Shown here: in pieces, positions 9,990 to 22,788 of the stretch | Numbering within the stretch: the first letter of the stretch is position 1 | Layout: every line of letters starts with the position of its first letter | From: Diploscapter coronatus | Lineage: Eukaryota; Nematoda; Chromadorea; Rhabditida; Rhabditidae | DNA: 64,000 nt | Assembly: GCA_964036155.1 (NCBI GenBank) | Contig: OZ038422.1 | Span: 21,971,201-22,035,200 of the forward strand | Direction of reading: 5' to 3' | Made by a program: the position numbers and the translations under genes | Notes under the pieces: model-generated | What the model was told of the DNA's origin: nothing | Database searches by the model: none | The model's input: only the letters and a program-made list of their open reading frames with translations

Positions 9990-12900
9990 TTAGGCAAACT
10001 TGGTGAACTCCTCCTCAACCGAGTTGTCGGCGCTCGAGATGTCGAAGCGCAGCCATCTGCGGGTCTGGAATTTGGCAAGTCAATTCATTCGTCAAAAGTT
10101 CCAATCAATTAAGGAGGTCAAATTTAATAATCCCAGTTGAAAAACTCTCAGAGCTGTGAAAGAAATTAATCTTGATAGCAATTGCGGTTGAGTCGACTTC
10201 TTCCAAAAGCAGAAAAAGAAAAAAGTGCGAGGAATAGCGCAAAAAGGAAAGTTTACGCAGCCGCAATTTCAACAGGCGACATTTTAAATCGGAAGATATA
10301 GGTTTAATTTTCAGCAAGTTATTCATTTCATTGAATTTTCAATCGTTTCCAAATCTGGCTTACCATATCCATTTTGGCCGGTGGAGGGCTCTCCGCATTC
10401 GAATCCTCCGGAGTGTCATCAGTTGTAGTCAGTGCCCTGCAAATAAAGTAATTGTTACTTTTTCAATGATGGATTTTCGGTCTCAAATTTTTGATTTCAT
10501 TCAATGCTGACTTATTGTAAAACGCATTCTAGGAAACGAGCATGCTTCAAATTGCATAATTGGAAATCAAATATCCTCTACTATTTGCTTTTTTAATCTT
10601 TTGTAAAGTAAGTAAAAATTCGAAAATGATTCCATGTTTGACAGAAATCGACCAATTTGTTTCAATGTCACCTCTTTCTGAAGAGATGTTCGTGCGATTC
10701 GTCCGCGTTGCTGCTGTCCGACGAGAGCCTTTTCGAGCTCAAAAGCGGCTGAAATACTCTATTTATCATTTTCATATCGAAAAACTCCTATTCTTCCCAG
10801 TTTTGAAAAAAAAAAGTACTCGTGTCGTGTTCGCCGTTAGAATTCAGCGCTGGAAAGAGTGCGCCCCAATGCGAAATGAGTGTTTCCCTTTTCTTCTTTC
10901 GCCCCAATAACGAGCGAAAGGAGAGATAACACATTTCTCATCTCACTGGAGCACGCTTTTTCCAGCGGCAAGCACGATAGTCATTGTTCGCTAATAATAA
11001 TTGTCAAAAATATTGCTTTTGATAGAACTCGAGAGAAAATGGATAGATTAATGACAAAGAACTTTTTCAGCAACATGACATTGTAATGTAGAGTATCTTT
11101 GAATTACCCTGCCACTAATTGGTGTAGTGATGTTGCGCCTGGGCAGCCGCTTGCAGTAGCGTTTGACGATCTCGTGACGCGAGGTCGAGCACTGAGACGA
11201 GCTGGATCTCATCAGGGATTGGGTCTGAAATCAATGAATAAGTAAGACATAGGTCAATCAATTTTATGATGTCCTGCAATCAATCATCAGTTTGCTGTAT
11301 GTTGCAATGAAATATCTTTTGAGGTGGAGTTTTTTCCTTTAATCGATCATAATTCTCTTCATCTTCGTTTACCTTGACCATGGTCTTGTGTTCCTTCTTT
11401 GCCTCGATGTGCTCCATCGAGTGTTCAGTCACGTACTTCTCTGGAATCGGACCTCCATTCGAAGTCGCACAGATATCCTGAAATTCCAATGATTTATTTA
11501 GTTTTTAGAAGAGTGAGTTTCATTTGCATTTCATTGAAAGAAATGGCAAGTTTTATAGAGAAAGGAAGTTAATTCGCATCTTCAGTTGAATTGAAGCTTT
11601 ATCCTCTCCTAACTTCTCATTTCCTTATTTCATCTCGAATGAACTTTTCCCAACCTTGAAGTTGTGTGGGCTTTCGAAGAGAGGCTTGAATCCTCGGTCC
11701 AGCAGACATAGCTGCGGGTAGTCGACGTACGGGTAGAAGCCCTCGTTGATGCGACGGTCGATGTCACGCAGCAAGTGGGCGCTGAATTTACACAAATCAT
11801 CGCTCAGCTGATGAAAATTGGTGATGTAGAGTAGACCAAACATGCAATGCGATTCTATGCGCTAAAAATACAGGAAAAAGTTCTTTTCGAATGAGAAAAA
11901 ATAAAATTTGGTTTCTTATATTTACATACGGCTTACATATACGGTTGTATTTATAAGCGGATAGAGAGGGTAGGAAATATAGAGAAAACGGAGAAATAAA
12001 AAAAAAAAAAAAACCTACGTCCTCGGTCCTCTCTTGGAGCTGTATTCGCAGTAGAAGATGGGGATGCGACGCTTCATGGCCTGTGCCTCGAGTGGATCTT
12101 CGGGAAAGAAGAAGGCAGTCAGACGAGCCACTAGTTCGTCCTTCTCTTCCTGATGATACAGATTCACGGCTGTCTGCAAATCAGCAAGTTTGCCTTTTAA
12201 CTCCATCAAGAATGGGTTTAGAATGCCGATTTGGTAAGATGCTGGGACACAATTTAGGGTGTTTTTATTTGAATATCAATTATTCCCAATTTACCCACAA
12301 TCGCTTTGCATGTTTCGCGCAAATTTCAAGACGAAATTATGTTTTTGTAAGGGAAAGCGAATGAGATTGCCAAATGAGCGAGAAGTGAACTGGCCAATTT
12401 TTCAACGAGTTTCGATCAGTTTTCCGATCCCGAAATTTCTATCCCTTATCCGAACGTACCTTGATGTGGACTCCGTGATATTCGTAAGGATATCTACAGT
12501 CGACCAGCACAAAGTGCTTTTTGAACTCCTCTGCCCCCAATTCGCGCATCTGCAAACACATCAACCTGTTGATTTGAAGCAATCTTTCCACTAACCAGAC
12601 TGGCAAGCACCGAGTGCGAAATGCTCTTGAAGGCAGTCGAGTGAATCTGTGGCCGCTCGACCACTTCCAATGCGAACTGGTGAGTCTGAAACAGTGACCG
12701 TCGTTTGTCGTTCAACGTGACTTCATTTGATGAATGATGCATAATGCTTCTATTGTCAAAAACGAACAAATCTACCGGGAGAGAAATCGTTCTCCGATCG
12801 AGATGTAAGCAAACACAAGGTTCATTTGTGACTATTCTTTGGCAATTGACAAAGGAGCTTGTTTTCTCCAGGCAAGGTTACCCCCGTCCTCGACGACGAT

Positions 12901-13801
12901 ATTACATATCAAAAATTCTATCATTCTTCAACTGAGAATGACTGAATGCGAGCTCTTCTGTAAAAGACACGAATGCCCCAGCACAAACCACAAACGAGTC
13001 CTCCTTGCTAGTGATGTACTCGTCCTGAGTCGTCTCCAGCTCTCCCTTTGCCTCTGGCAGCTCACCTTCCTTCTCCTTTCCAACTGGACTCGTCAGCCCT
13101 GCAGCAGTCTGAAACATCGTATGATCTTCTCCATCATCTCCCACAATTAGAAACCAACCAATCTTTTCTCTTCTTCTTCTTCTTCTTCCTCCTCCTCTTC
13201 CTTCGTCTCCTGCAACGGCACGACTTCATCTGGTTTGTGAGAGACCGGCTCCGGCACAGGAAGCACGGACTCGTCAGACACCGGCTGCACATCCAGGATC
13301 TCGAATGGGTCGGACAGAGAAATCCCTGAGAAAAAACGTGTCAATTGTCATATTTTTCTGCTCTATAATAATGACAGGTTTGTTGTCAGTGTGTACAAAG
13401 TATATGTAGATACATTCCTGTTGAAAGTGTTAACAACAGACTTGGAACTTTTTCATCGCAATTGCGATGCGGTGGACAATTAAAAAAAAAAAAAAAAGCC
13501 CCGCCTGGGTTGACAAACCTGAGTCCCTCGAATTGGCATCGTCCTCCTCTTCATAGATGACATGCACTCCCCCGAATGTCGCCTTGCCGTGCACCTCCGC
13601 CGTTTCTGTCCTAGTCAGTGTCTGTGCCTTATTTTGCTGCTCGTTTTCCTGATTGCCGTTGTTGTGGCAGAAGGTGGTCGCCATCGTCGAGAGCATTGAA
13701 CGCCACAGGCCTTCAAAAGAGATAGTCTGTTGTTGAGCAGAGAGCGCGAGGATTTTGCCCAATTCTCCGCCATTTTCGAGCGATTTCATTCGCGAGCACA
13801 A
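9990..13801 (-). CDS. CDC25-family dual-specificity phosphatase
   Basis: CDC25 removes inhibitory phosphates from Thr/Tyr of cyclin-dependent kinases to start M phase. The 12-exon model gives 492 residues with consistent phases: 13801-13519, 13325-13159, 13108-12989, 12685-12596, 12549-12460, 12173-12019, 11781-11655, 11477-11373, 11224-11108, 10748-10672, 10436-10364, 10064-9990. The N-terminal part has the RDSGISLSDPFEIL segment, similar to the DSG..LDSP motif of CDC25, then a run of Glu. The rhodanese-like catalytic domain starts near residue 220 and contains LVDCRYPYEYHGVHIK, TAVNLY and the CX5R loop YCEYSSKRGPR, with catalytic Cys near residue 292. The YPQLCLLDRGFKPLFE segment matches the YPELY.L.GGYKEFF region. 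The usual His before the Cys is Tyr. The C-terminal tail is Ser- and Arg-rich. Nematodes usually carry several cdc-25 paralogues; which one this is cannot be told. Confidence 0.88.
13159..13200. repeat. CTT/CTC triplet run coding poly-Glu
   Basis: This run of CTT and CTC triplets on the plus strand encodes about 11 consecutive Glu residues in the second coding exon of the CDC25 gene. It is probably length-variable and non-structured. Confidence 0.8.
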
Positions 13802-14364
13802 ATCGACGAATCGGCAGACAATTCAAGAAATCAGATCAAAGAGAGGGACGAATGTGGAGAGAGAGTAATGAGGAGAAACTCTGATGAGGAATGAGATCGA
13901 AGATAATGCATACAAATTTTGAGAAATATGAGACAATTTTAGGAAATCGCATCACTCGAAAAACAGCCGGAGGGAAACGCAAATGAAGCAGCGATTTTCG
14001 GCAAGTTGCTGAAATTTTAGGACCAGCTTTACTGACTCGATTTTCAACACTATCTTCGCGAAAGCAATGTGAAAACCACTTGCTTGAATATCGAGACGGA
14101 TGAATTCACGTTTTTATCAGTCATAATTTTTTATTTCTTTTCGCCCGTCATTTTCTCGTGATTAATTTTTGAAAATCGACTCAGGTTTTATTTTTACGAG
14201 TTGAGTTTGAGTTCAGAGACGATAGAAACGCCAGATGTCAAGTTAAGAGTTCAGACTTCATCTAGCATCCGACGATTATTTTTTCCCTTTAAACTTAGAT
14301 GTTTTATCATCTTTCCAAATCAACTTCATTTGTAACTCTCAGTTAATCGTTTATCGGACGGAGT
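13802..14364. other. upstream region of CDC25
   Basis: This is the 5' flank of the minus-strand CDC25 gene and probably holds its promoter. It is purine-rich near the gene and AT-rich further away. No exon was seen. Confidence 0.35.
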
Positions 14365-14601
14365 TTAAAAATCGAATATTTGTTTGCAAGTTTCACGTTT
14401 CATTCGGACGGTGAGCAGAGTGACAAGTAGAGCAGTAAGAACTAGAAGCAGAACGCCAATGACTCCGACAGTGACGAGGAAGCCGGTTTCCTTTCCCTTG
14501 CGGATTCGTGGGTTTAGTCTTGCCTTCTGCAAAATATCTTCTAGAACCATGCTCGTTTTCCGAATTCTCCTATTCCCATCAAGGTCTATTATTGAGAACA
14601 T
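14365..14601 (-). CDS. possible small single-pass membrane protein
   Basis: This open frame of 78 codons contains a basic segment and then a clear transmembrane helix (GFLVTVGVIGVLLLVLTALL) followed by TVRMKRE, a good stop-transfer. Alternatively, only the part after a GCAG splice acceptor near 14528 is coding, as the last exon of a gene whose upstream exons were not found. No family was recognised. The reading rests on hydropathy alone, so the call is weak. Confidence 0.3.
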   Translation of the reverse strand: MFSIIDLDGNRRIRKTSMVLEDILQKARLNPRIRKGKETGFLVTVGVIGVLLLVLTALLVTLLTVRMKRETCKQIFDF

Positions 14602-17476
14602 ATTCTTTCACATTCTCATGGACATTTTTTATTATTACCTAAAGGTTGCAAAGTGTTTTAGGCGAACACGAGGAATAGTGAGATTTGGTGGGATTTTCTC
14701 GAATTTGTATCCGCGGAAATTAGAGCCATTTTCGGATTTATTTACAGTCGTATTTCGAAAAGAAATCGCTTTGAGACCCTCTTGTAGCCGTGAGAACGTG
14801 AATTCTGGTCCTGAATCGACTTTTTGCTGATGAAATTTTGAGGCAAAAGACAGGCTGATGATTGTCGCAGATGCGGCAGCAAAGTGACAATTTACGGCGG
14901 AAATTCCTTTCAATTTGAGCCTTTCTCGTTTTTATTTTGCTCGTTTTTTGTTCGATTAAATTTTGACACGAATTCACGCTCGTCGACTGCCTGGTTGCTT
15001 GAATGTGCATGTTTGATATTGGAGAGGACAGAGGATGAGGCTTTTCATTCTTGCCTGCCTCGCGTTCGGGGCAATCTCGAAAATAGCTAAATTTTGCGAG
15101 CTGCAGGAACGTTGGTCAACTTATCCAATTTGAATGCTTTCTTGAATCGACTACTCGATTTGTGTCCCCTTTTTTTCTTTTATTCGATCGCACAAGTATA
15201 CTTCATTTGTTATTTGTTTTGCTCACCGCTGCATTTGAAACCAGAATCGTTCTGGCTTGATTTTCAGAACTTCCAGAGTCAGTATTTCTGTTTACACCGT
15301 TGTTCGTCAGAGTGCTAAATCAATTTAGTTCCAATTTACTCATAGGGGTATCATTTTATGCCTTTGTTGAGAGATTGGGGATTGAAGATCACCTCATCAA
15401 ATTAGTAAAAGTCCCATTTGTGACATTCGAAAGCTGCGAATCAGTACTCGGTTGAGTTGTTTTTCCTGGAAAAATTACTGAAGAAGAATGAAAATGGAAT
15501 ATCTTTTATTTGGTCACTTGAACTTTCGTCGCAGCCGGAAAATCGAATCATCAGCATTGAAATCAATAGAGCATGAAGCAGCTGCATTTAGACCGCTGAT
15601 GGACGAGTCAATGAAAGGTTGGAAATGGTAAAGATAAGATATCACGAACATCAATCTATCGATATTCGCTAATTTTGGATGAAGATTGCCTTGCTTTTCT
15701 ATCGCGATGTCTTACTGTAGAAGTTGAAACTCTCAAGTGTGCAAGCCCGAAAAACGAATAATGTGAGAATATTGCTGATAAGTGTGTGATTGCGGAAGTT
15801 GGGTTATTTTCATCTGCCTATTTATTGTCACATGTGTAGAAAAGTCGTCAGAATCCCTTCAAGCAATCTTCGGTTGGTCATCTTGAAGATAAAGATTTTA
15901 AAACCGAAAGAAGCAGTCAATTTCCTTATGCTTCTGCGAAAAGCACGACTATCGCTGTTGATCATAATTTGCGCAATTACCAGGTTTTTATGCTTTGTGC
16001 TTTCCTCTGACCGTAATCTTTTTCCTAATCTCATAGAAAATAGACGCAGATAGAATATTCTGTAATTGCTTATGCGAGGACATTTATTGCGCGTCACATA
16101 CTCTGATACCTGCCTCCATAAAGTAAAATTCATTGCATTTTACACTTGCACTCATTTAGAATTTTCTACAATACTTTCATTTCCTCAAGTCGTAAAAGTG
16201 TTTATGTAATGGCACTTGGCCACAGAAATGTGTGCATGCAATCTCGGTCTTTCTTCTATCTGCTTTCTCGTAAAAAAGGAATTTTTAGTCGCACAAATTA
16301 TATCGGTACTAGTTTAGTTGAATTAGATCGGGAATTTTATCGGTATTTTTATCAGCACCAATTTTCATATTTCACATACCCACTCGCTCTCGCGGTTTAA
16401 CAACATTTCAAACCTTTGGACCTTTTAATTTTAGAATACTTAAGCCTCGAAATGTCACAACCTTTTATAAGGATTTAAAATCTATAGCAATTAGCAACAT
16501 TATAAAAAGTTGTGGCATTTTCAAATGAAACGAATGAGTTGTAACGTATTTACGTTACGGCGTTGCGAAATTTCTACATTTGGAATACCCTTGAAACATC
16601 GCTTATAAAATAATTATTTCGTGTATAGTAAGCATTCATTTTCAGTGTTCAATTTGTAAAATCCATCCTCCACTTTTATGACCGATTCTTATGATATTTT
16701 CTGTTGAAATGGCGAGCTCTCACTTTTCCACATAATGGCCTAAATTACCCTTGGTCTTGATCTGTCACGAGTATCATGATTAACCTTTGAAAATGCATTT
16801 AAAAGCTAGCCTATCCTGCACGTTACAATTAGATATCTACTCTTTATTACCAAAATTATTTTTTCATACCGATACGGCATTGAGCATTTTTCTTCCTGTT
16901 GATGATAATTTTTCCTTTTCTCTTGTTTGTTTGTTTGTTAGCTAAAATGTGACATTTTGAAATCAGTTCTTACGTTTCTGCGCTGCATATACCTTACTGG
17001 AATTTGTGAAGGGATTTAATTTGAGTCTGGAGCCAATTTGTCATAGAAAATTGCAGTCTGTTCGCTCGACTTATTCCAAAAATTTCAAAAAGTACACATA
17101 GCTTTTCCTTTAAAAGTGTCTATTTTTGTGCTCATCTGAAATGTCACAAATTTTCGATTTTAATTTTAAAATAAAAACCTCCAAGGATTAAAATTTCTAT
17201 TCGATTTCAAATTTTGTTCCTGGTTTCCTAATTCATGAAACTCTATTGCTCATTCACTCCTTACCATAGTGGCCATTTTGCGAATAATGTTTTCATAGAC
17301 TTGTCTGTGCGAAACGCCTTGTGAATTTTTTCAGCTGATCATACGATTTTTGAATTTTCTCGTGCTTTTTTGGGCTTGAGAATTATTTTATTCCGTCTGC
17401 AATTCTCTTGTAGCTGATAAATGAATTATAGGTCGACAAGATATTAAGCTAACGTTTGTTGACTACCGATTCGACA
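14602..17476. other. long AT-rich intergenic region
   Basis: About 2.9 kb separates CDC25 and the first chemoreceptor. Only one weak coding candidate was noted (15035-15318). The rest is AT-rich with no recognisable exon, RNA gene or repeat. The last few hundred bases before 17477 should hold the chemoreceptor promoter. Confidence 0.4.
15035..15318 (+). CDS. candidate small secreted peptide gene
   Basis: An ATG at 15035 opens a signal-peptide-like stretch (MRLFILACLAFGAIS). About 230 bases on, a TTTTCAG acceptor is followed by a short Cys-rich ending (FCLHRCSSEC, stop at 15316-15318). Small secreted Cys-rich peptides often have this two-exon form. No donor was found that joins the two pieces in a convincing phase, so the link is speculative. 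Confidence 0.2.
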
Positions 17477-19398
17477 ATGTCTGCCAACGACCACCTCAAG
17501 AATTTGGCAGCCTCGTCGAATGGAACCGAGTGTGATGATCCTAAATACTTCCTATCTAAAGAGCTTTATTTCTACATTCCTCTAGTGTAAGTAATTATAC
17601 GAGAACACGATGACAATTCCTACAACGACAGAATTTTAGCTACGGTTTGCCGACAATCGTCCTGTATGTTCACATAATTTACGTCATACTCCGAGCGAAG
17701 CGATATTCGACACTGCGAATCGCTTTCTATCGGCTCTATGCAATCATGTCGATCATTATAACGGTCATGTGGACTTGGGGTGCGTAAGTGTGTCGGAGTA
17801 ATGACAAAAACAAAGTTGAAAATTTTAAAATGCGAAATCGATCCCAAAGTAACACGCATCTTGAAAGAAAGATATAAGTTTTGTTCTCCTGAAATAAGAA
17901 TGTTGCATTGCTTTATTCATAAACACTGGTGTCGCGGTAAAAGTTTCAATAAAATAGCTAATAAGGTAAATTTCAGAAGCGTTCTCCTTACTTTTATATC
18001 ATTTTTCCTCCATAGGAATATTTTGGTACAAAGATAGTAAATTCGAAGTCACAAAGTGCTGGTGATTGGGGCTGTTAGGGCAAGAGAATCCGAAAACCGT
18101 CTTATTCCATAGAGAATAATTTATGCTAATTTAAATATTTAATTTTGCATTGCGCAAACTGTTTTTGGGGTTTCCTGCACGAACGGCTTCAATCAGGCAC
18201 TTTCTGACTTCAGGTTCGTAATCAGCATCGCGAAATACCCCTATGGTGAAAAATCAACCAATTTGGAAGTTAAAACACCCGAAAAACTCGCCTAGTCAGG
18301 GTCATTATTTACGCACCGAGATACCTCCAGGGTGAAAAACAAGACAAAAACACGAGGGACATTTCTGAAGTTCCCCTTATAAGATTCCTCGCTAAATTCT
18401 GATAAAATTAGCGATTTATCTTCACACGACTAACGATATTATTGTCTTTTAGACATGACAACTACTCGATTTATTGCAATCGGATACTTTTGTCACGAAC
18501 TACTCGCTAAGTATGGCCACGCATCGTATGCCCTGGCTCCTCTGCAATTCGTGATGACATACTCGAGACATTCCCAATTTTATATCGCAACTGTGTTGTC
18601 TGTCAATCGAATGACTGCCGTTATGTTCCCTTCACGCTATGAGGATGTAAGAAATCTGCTCTATTCAGTCGTCCATTCAATCATTGAACTATTCTTCAGA
18701 TCTGGGAGCGCAACTTCCTGCCAATTGTGGCATCTATATTCATATTGCCTATCCCCACAACGTGGTATCTCCTGCCCACACAGGCTCTGCTTGCGCGCTA
18801 TCCCATGGGAGGATTGACATTGACCTATGTGAAGCTGCTGCCCAATCCGTGGAACTCTGTCACTTATCTGACCATGGTCGTCGGCTCGTGCTGTGGCATT
18901 GTCATATTCGCTTCCTCCATGACAACCTACTGCAAATTGTCGAGATTTAAACGAAGCATGGGGCAGGCGATGGGAAAGGCTGAAGTGAATCTGATGCTCG
19001 TGGGAATGATTAATTCTCTCAGCACCCTGCTCTTGGCTGCAGTCGAGGTTGGCTTATTATTTATTGCGAAAACGATTAAAAATCATCATGACAAATTTGA
19101 TCATATTAAATTCAGGCCCCATTCTATCATTTATGCAATTATTTGCTTGATAATTACGTGTTTTGGATCTGCACGTGCATCAAGCAGATTTTTATAGATA
19201 TCAGTAAGCCTCCTAGCAGTTAGTCACTAATCAAATTATCCCTTTGCAGTATTCGTGTTCAGTGCTTGGTCAATGATTTTCTTCTGCGCAGGAATCCGCG
19301 TAGCAATCCGAGATTTATATGTGAAGCAGCCCGACGATATTCCTCGCTCGATTGTTACTGTCACTCCCAGAAAATCCACTATCTCTGTTGTTGCATAA
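17477..19398 (+). CDS. Srg-like nematode chemoreceptor (7TM)
   Basis: This is a serpentine receptor of the nematode Srg superfamily, expected in the ciliary membrane of sensory neurons. The six-exon model gives 342 residues with consistent phases: 17477-17586, 17640-17779, 18453-18646, 18700-19047, 19116-19203, 19250-19398. After an N-terminal segment with an N-x-T glycosylation site come seven hydrophobic segments. The segment SVNRMTAVMFPSRYEDIW matches the typical LNR..AVLFP..Y..IW signature at the inner end of helix 3 in Srg proteins. The last helix (FVFSAWSMIFFCAGIRVAI) is followed by a Ser/Thr-rich tail. The donor after exon 2 is GTGCGT, chosen because it alone keeps the phase. Membership in srg rather than the related srv or sru families is less certain than the superfamily. 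The ligand is unknown. Confidence 0.72.
18057..18345. repeat. dispersed repeat, copy 1
   Basis: This intronic block of the Srg-like gene resembles 22080-22370. Shared pieces include GAATCNGAAA, an AATTTATGCTAAT-like stretch, ACTTTCTGA.TTC.GGT and GAAATACCCCTA followed by TGAAAAA. No target duplication was identified. Confidence 0.45.
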
Positions 19399-20011
19399 TC
19401 GAAGACTTGTACAAAGCTATCAATATAAAATGTTTTGAAAAATGGCATATTTTGCAGATGCACGAAGAGCATGTAAATAATAGCCCTGTGCGTATTGCAT
19501 TTTGAAGTGCTTCACGAGTGTTGAAAATGAAATGTGGAGGCTAAAAGAGGAAAAGCAGAGAATAAAGGAGAAGGAAAATAGAAGAAGGGGGATGGATGCC
19601 AGAGGGCGAATCCGAGGATAATGAAAGAAGGAAATGAGAGAAGCGTGATGATTTCTGAGCTGAGCTAAGCATGTGGTGGCTTGCTGAGACGTCAACAGCA
19701 ACTCGATAAATTTGTCGATTTGTCTGTTTCTTCTGTTCTCGCATTTTTCGTTCTATTTCTTTTATCTCACCAATTGTACTGTTTACCCTTTCTTATTAGA
19801 ACATTTTGTATGTCAGAGAAACTTACTCAGCGAATCCTTGATCGTTTATTTTATTGAATTAATCCCATAAGTGTTCAAATTACACGCATCTCGACTTTAA
19901 TTTGATGGTATAATTTGCGTTTTTCCTGAAATTCATTAAATAGCTTCAATGTTTCGTCCAATTCAGATCCCTTTACATTTCATCAAGAATCAACTAAATA
20001 TCTGCACAACA
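19399..20011. other. spacer between the two chemoreceptors
   Basis: The region runs from the Srg-like stop codon to the putative first exon of the Sre-like gene. It contains the 3' UTR of the first and the promoter of the second. Positions about 19540-19650 are strongly purine-rich. No exon was seen. Confidence 0.4.
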
Positions 20012-21974
20012 ATGGATTGGTTGACAGAGGCAATGAATCCTAATAAAGTGAGTGAAATAAACTTGCAACTCTAGCATTTTCATCATAACTTCTGAAGTTA
20101 ATGGAAAACAACTTTTTATTATCTGAGGGATATTATCTAGCCATCATTTTCAATTTCATAAATGGCTTTTGCTAGAACTTTTTAATTAAACTTTACGAAG
20201 AGTATTTTAAAATGTCCCGTGGCAGATAGAATGATCATTGCTGTTTTCCTTCCGAGAATTTCTATAAAAAATTATTCTCGCGATGATCTACTAAAAATAA
20301 GCAACTCCTCTCCAAAGTGATCAGTTATGCATATTAGAAGCAAAAATGCAACAATATTAGCTATTTCCAGACAATAATATATTCGTGGCGCATAATTAAA
20401 GTCGCTTAATGAGTTCTTTTTTATAATATTGAAGTCGTTTGAAGAAACACATAAATTTTGTCGATAAAAATAAAGACAACCATTTTTATCTTTCATTTTA
20501 GAATATTCGTGTCGCATAATTAAAATAGCATAATGACTTATTTTATATAAAAATTGAATCATCGGCTGAAAAACAAGTTTTCTCACTTTTCACTTTAATT
20601 TTTTAATATTTGATATTTCATATTCAAGATTTAACTCTTTAGAGCGACATTATGCATTATCACATGTATTTCAACAGTACACAATCAAAATCTGACGGAA
20701 CTTGGACTATTTATTGCGTATTATCTTATTTCGAGTTTACAGTAATCTGTATGACGTAAGTTTTTTTTTTCGAAATTAATTATCTAAGAACATAAATGAT
20801 TTTATAGGTTCCTCTTGCTAAGCTTCCTATTTTATTTGATGGTCATCACCCATCCATTTCATGTAAATCTAAAGAACATCTTCTGTTTTATTGGATGTGA
20901 AGTTTATGTGCAATTGACTGTTCGATCGATTATGATATTCCTAATATTCTACGAACTAGAGGAGTCATATGGTATTTTTAAACTCATATTTTTCATTTGT
21001 TGATATATTTTAGCGTTTCTGGTATGTTCAGAAATTCGATGTTGTTGTTATATCGTCGGTAAAAGAGTTGTTTTCGCCTGAATATGAACTTTCAAATTAC
21101 TTCTTTCAGTTTGCTTGTTTCTTCCAGCCATAATCGTCGAAAGATGCTGTTCGTTGTATTTCTTAAAAGACTACGAGCAACGATTGCGTCTGTATATTTC
21201 AATTACTCTGATGATTATCTTAATTCTGTTAGGTGTGCATTTTTCACTCTACTACCATACAGGTAACTTGTATCATTTAATCAATAAGGATAATGGTTCT
21301 TTAGCTAAATCGACGTTATCTCTTCACATATCATTGTTGGCCATGAATGTCATTGCTTCAGTGGGGAATGTTCTCATCGAGAAATACAACTACTGGAAGT
21401 TGCACGAAAGCACGAATCTAAGGAAGGGGCGGAAGGAATATTCATTGGCTGAAAGATTTCAAATAGCCGAGAATATTAGAGTTTGTAATGTAATCTGTCC
21501 TTTCTTTTCATTGCAACCATATCAAAATTATTCCAGAGTCTAAAATCAGTCATAAACACAGTGTCGTTTTTCAACTTCTTCTCGACAGCATCTGCTGCCT
21601 CTGACAATTTCGACCTTTCTCCCTTTGCCCTCAATATCGCAGCAACTATTCATAACTACTGCGTCTTGATGTAATTATTTTGAAATCTTTAGCTAGAAAA
21701 TAACGCGTCATTTTAGACATGGTCCAGTAGCATTGATTACCTTATTTTGCACTATTGAAGTATGGAAAAGTGAAGTTAAAAGGCTATTTACACGGGTAAC
21801 TCTTACGTTAATGAAGGAGCAGTATCGAATGTTCACGTATCTTAGCTCCGTCTCATTTCCGTCAGACCTGTAGCTGATCGAGAGAAAATGAACCCTCCAG
21901 AAAAGCACATGTCGAGTGTGAGAAGGGACACCGACATCTACTTCTCGCAGCTTGAGAAACAATGGCAGAAATAG
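20012..21974 (+). CDS. Sre-like nematode chemoreceptor (7TM)
   Basis: This is a serpentine receptor of class epsilon. The eight-exon model gives about 356 residues: 20012-20047, 20643-20755, 20808-20971, 21014-21058, 21110-21480, 21537-21670, 21717-21795, 21846-21974, all phases consistent. The first exon (12 codons) is optional; without it the start is ATG 20652. Seven hydrophobic segments are visible. Class-epsilon hallmarks are VITHPFHVNLKNIF in the second helix region and SLAERFQIAENIRV in the third intracellular loop, close to the LxxRFQxxEN motif of Sre. The VERCCSLYFLKDYE segment follows helix 3, and the C terminus (YFSQLEKQW) is also Sre-like. Its position next to another chemoreceptor is typical of receptor clusters. 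The ligand is unknown. Confidence 0.75.
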
Positions 21975-22788
21975 TCAACGATTTTATGATTTGAGAATAG
22001 TTCATTTTGAGCAGGAGTTTTTTAGGTTCTAACTCTCAAATTGACTGGCTTTATTCACCAAAGGAATATTTTATGACACTGATCAGGGAGCTAGAATCAG
22101 AAAGTGCTCACATTCGAGTTTTCAAGTAGAAAAACCCGAAAAACGTTTAATCTCATCGAGAAATAATGCATGCTAATTCGTAATCCAATTTCTTTTCTGC
22201 GTAAAAACGGTTTTCATCATTTTCTGCTCGGACGATCGAATGTGGGGACTTTCTGAATTCGGGTCCGTGATAAACGTCATGAAATACCCCTACGATGAAA
22301 AAATAAGTCAATCTAAGAGTCAACAACTGATAAACTCTTAGCTAATGTGATCGTTTACGAGTAAAATTTAATGATTTTTGTCAATTTAAACCTTATCTGC
22401 ACTGATAATTGGCCTTCCAAGATAATTGGTTTGTATCACTCATCACTGCAAACAATTAATGAAGTAAAACGTCTTCCTTTAGATTATTTCGGACCTCTAA
22501 TAATTATCTCTTCCAGATACATTATTTATGAATTATGTTTATTTAATTGGAATCAGGAGAATAAATAACAAATTCGCATTTTAAAAGAATTAGTTTACAA
22601 TTGGTAGAAATAGTTTTTCAATCTTTCGTTGCAACGCGAGTTCACAAAATAGAGGCATGTAAGTACTTACATTAGATGTAAAACAGAAAAGATAAGACAA
22701 TTGTGTATTTATTTTTCTTCCTGTGAGATCAGAGTTCGATTCTTAATTTGTTAAGCTATTTATTCCTGAGAACATACCATCATAACAT
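21975..22788. other. spacer with dispersed repeat
   Basis: The region between the Sre-like gene and rbbp-5 (convergent) holds the second copy of a dispersed repeat (22080-22370). The remainder is AT-rich with no supported exon. Confidence 0.4.
22080..22370. repeat. dispersed repeat, copy 2
   Basis: This block is similar to 18057-18345 (shared GACTTTCTGAATTCGGGT and GAAATACCCCTACG-type segments, plus AACCCGAAAAAC). The two copies lie in and near the two chemoreceptor genes. Confidence 0.45.
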
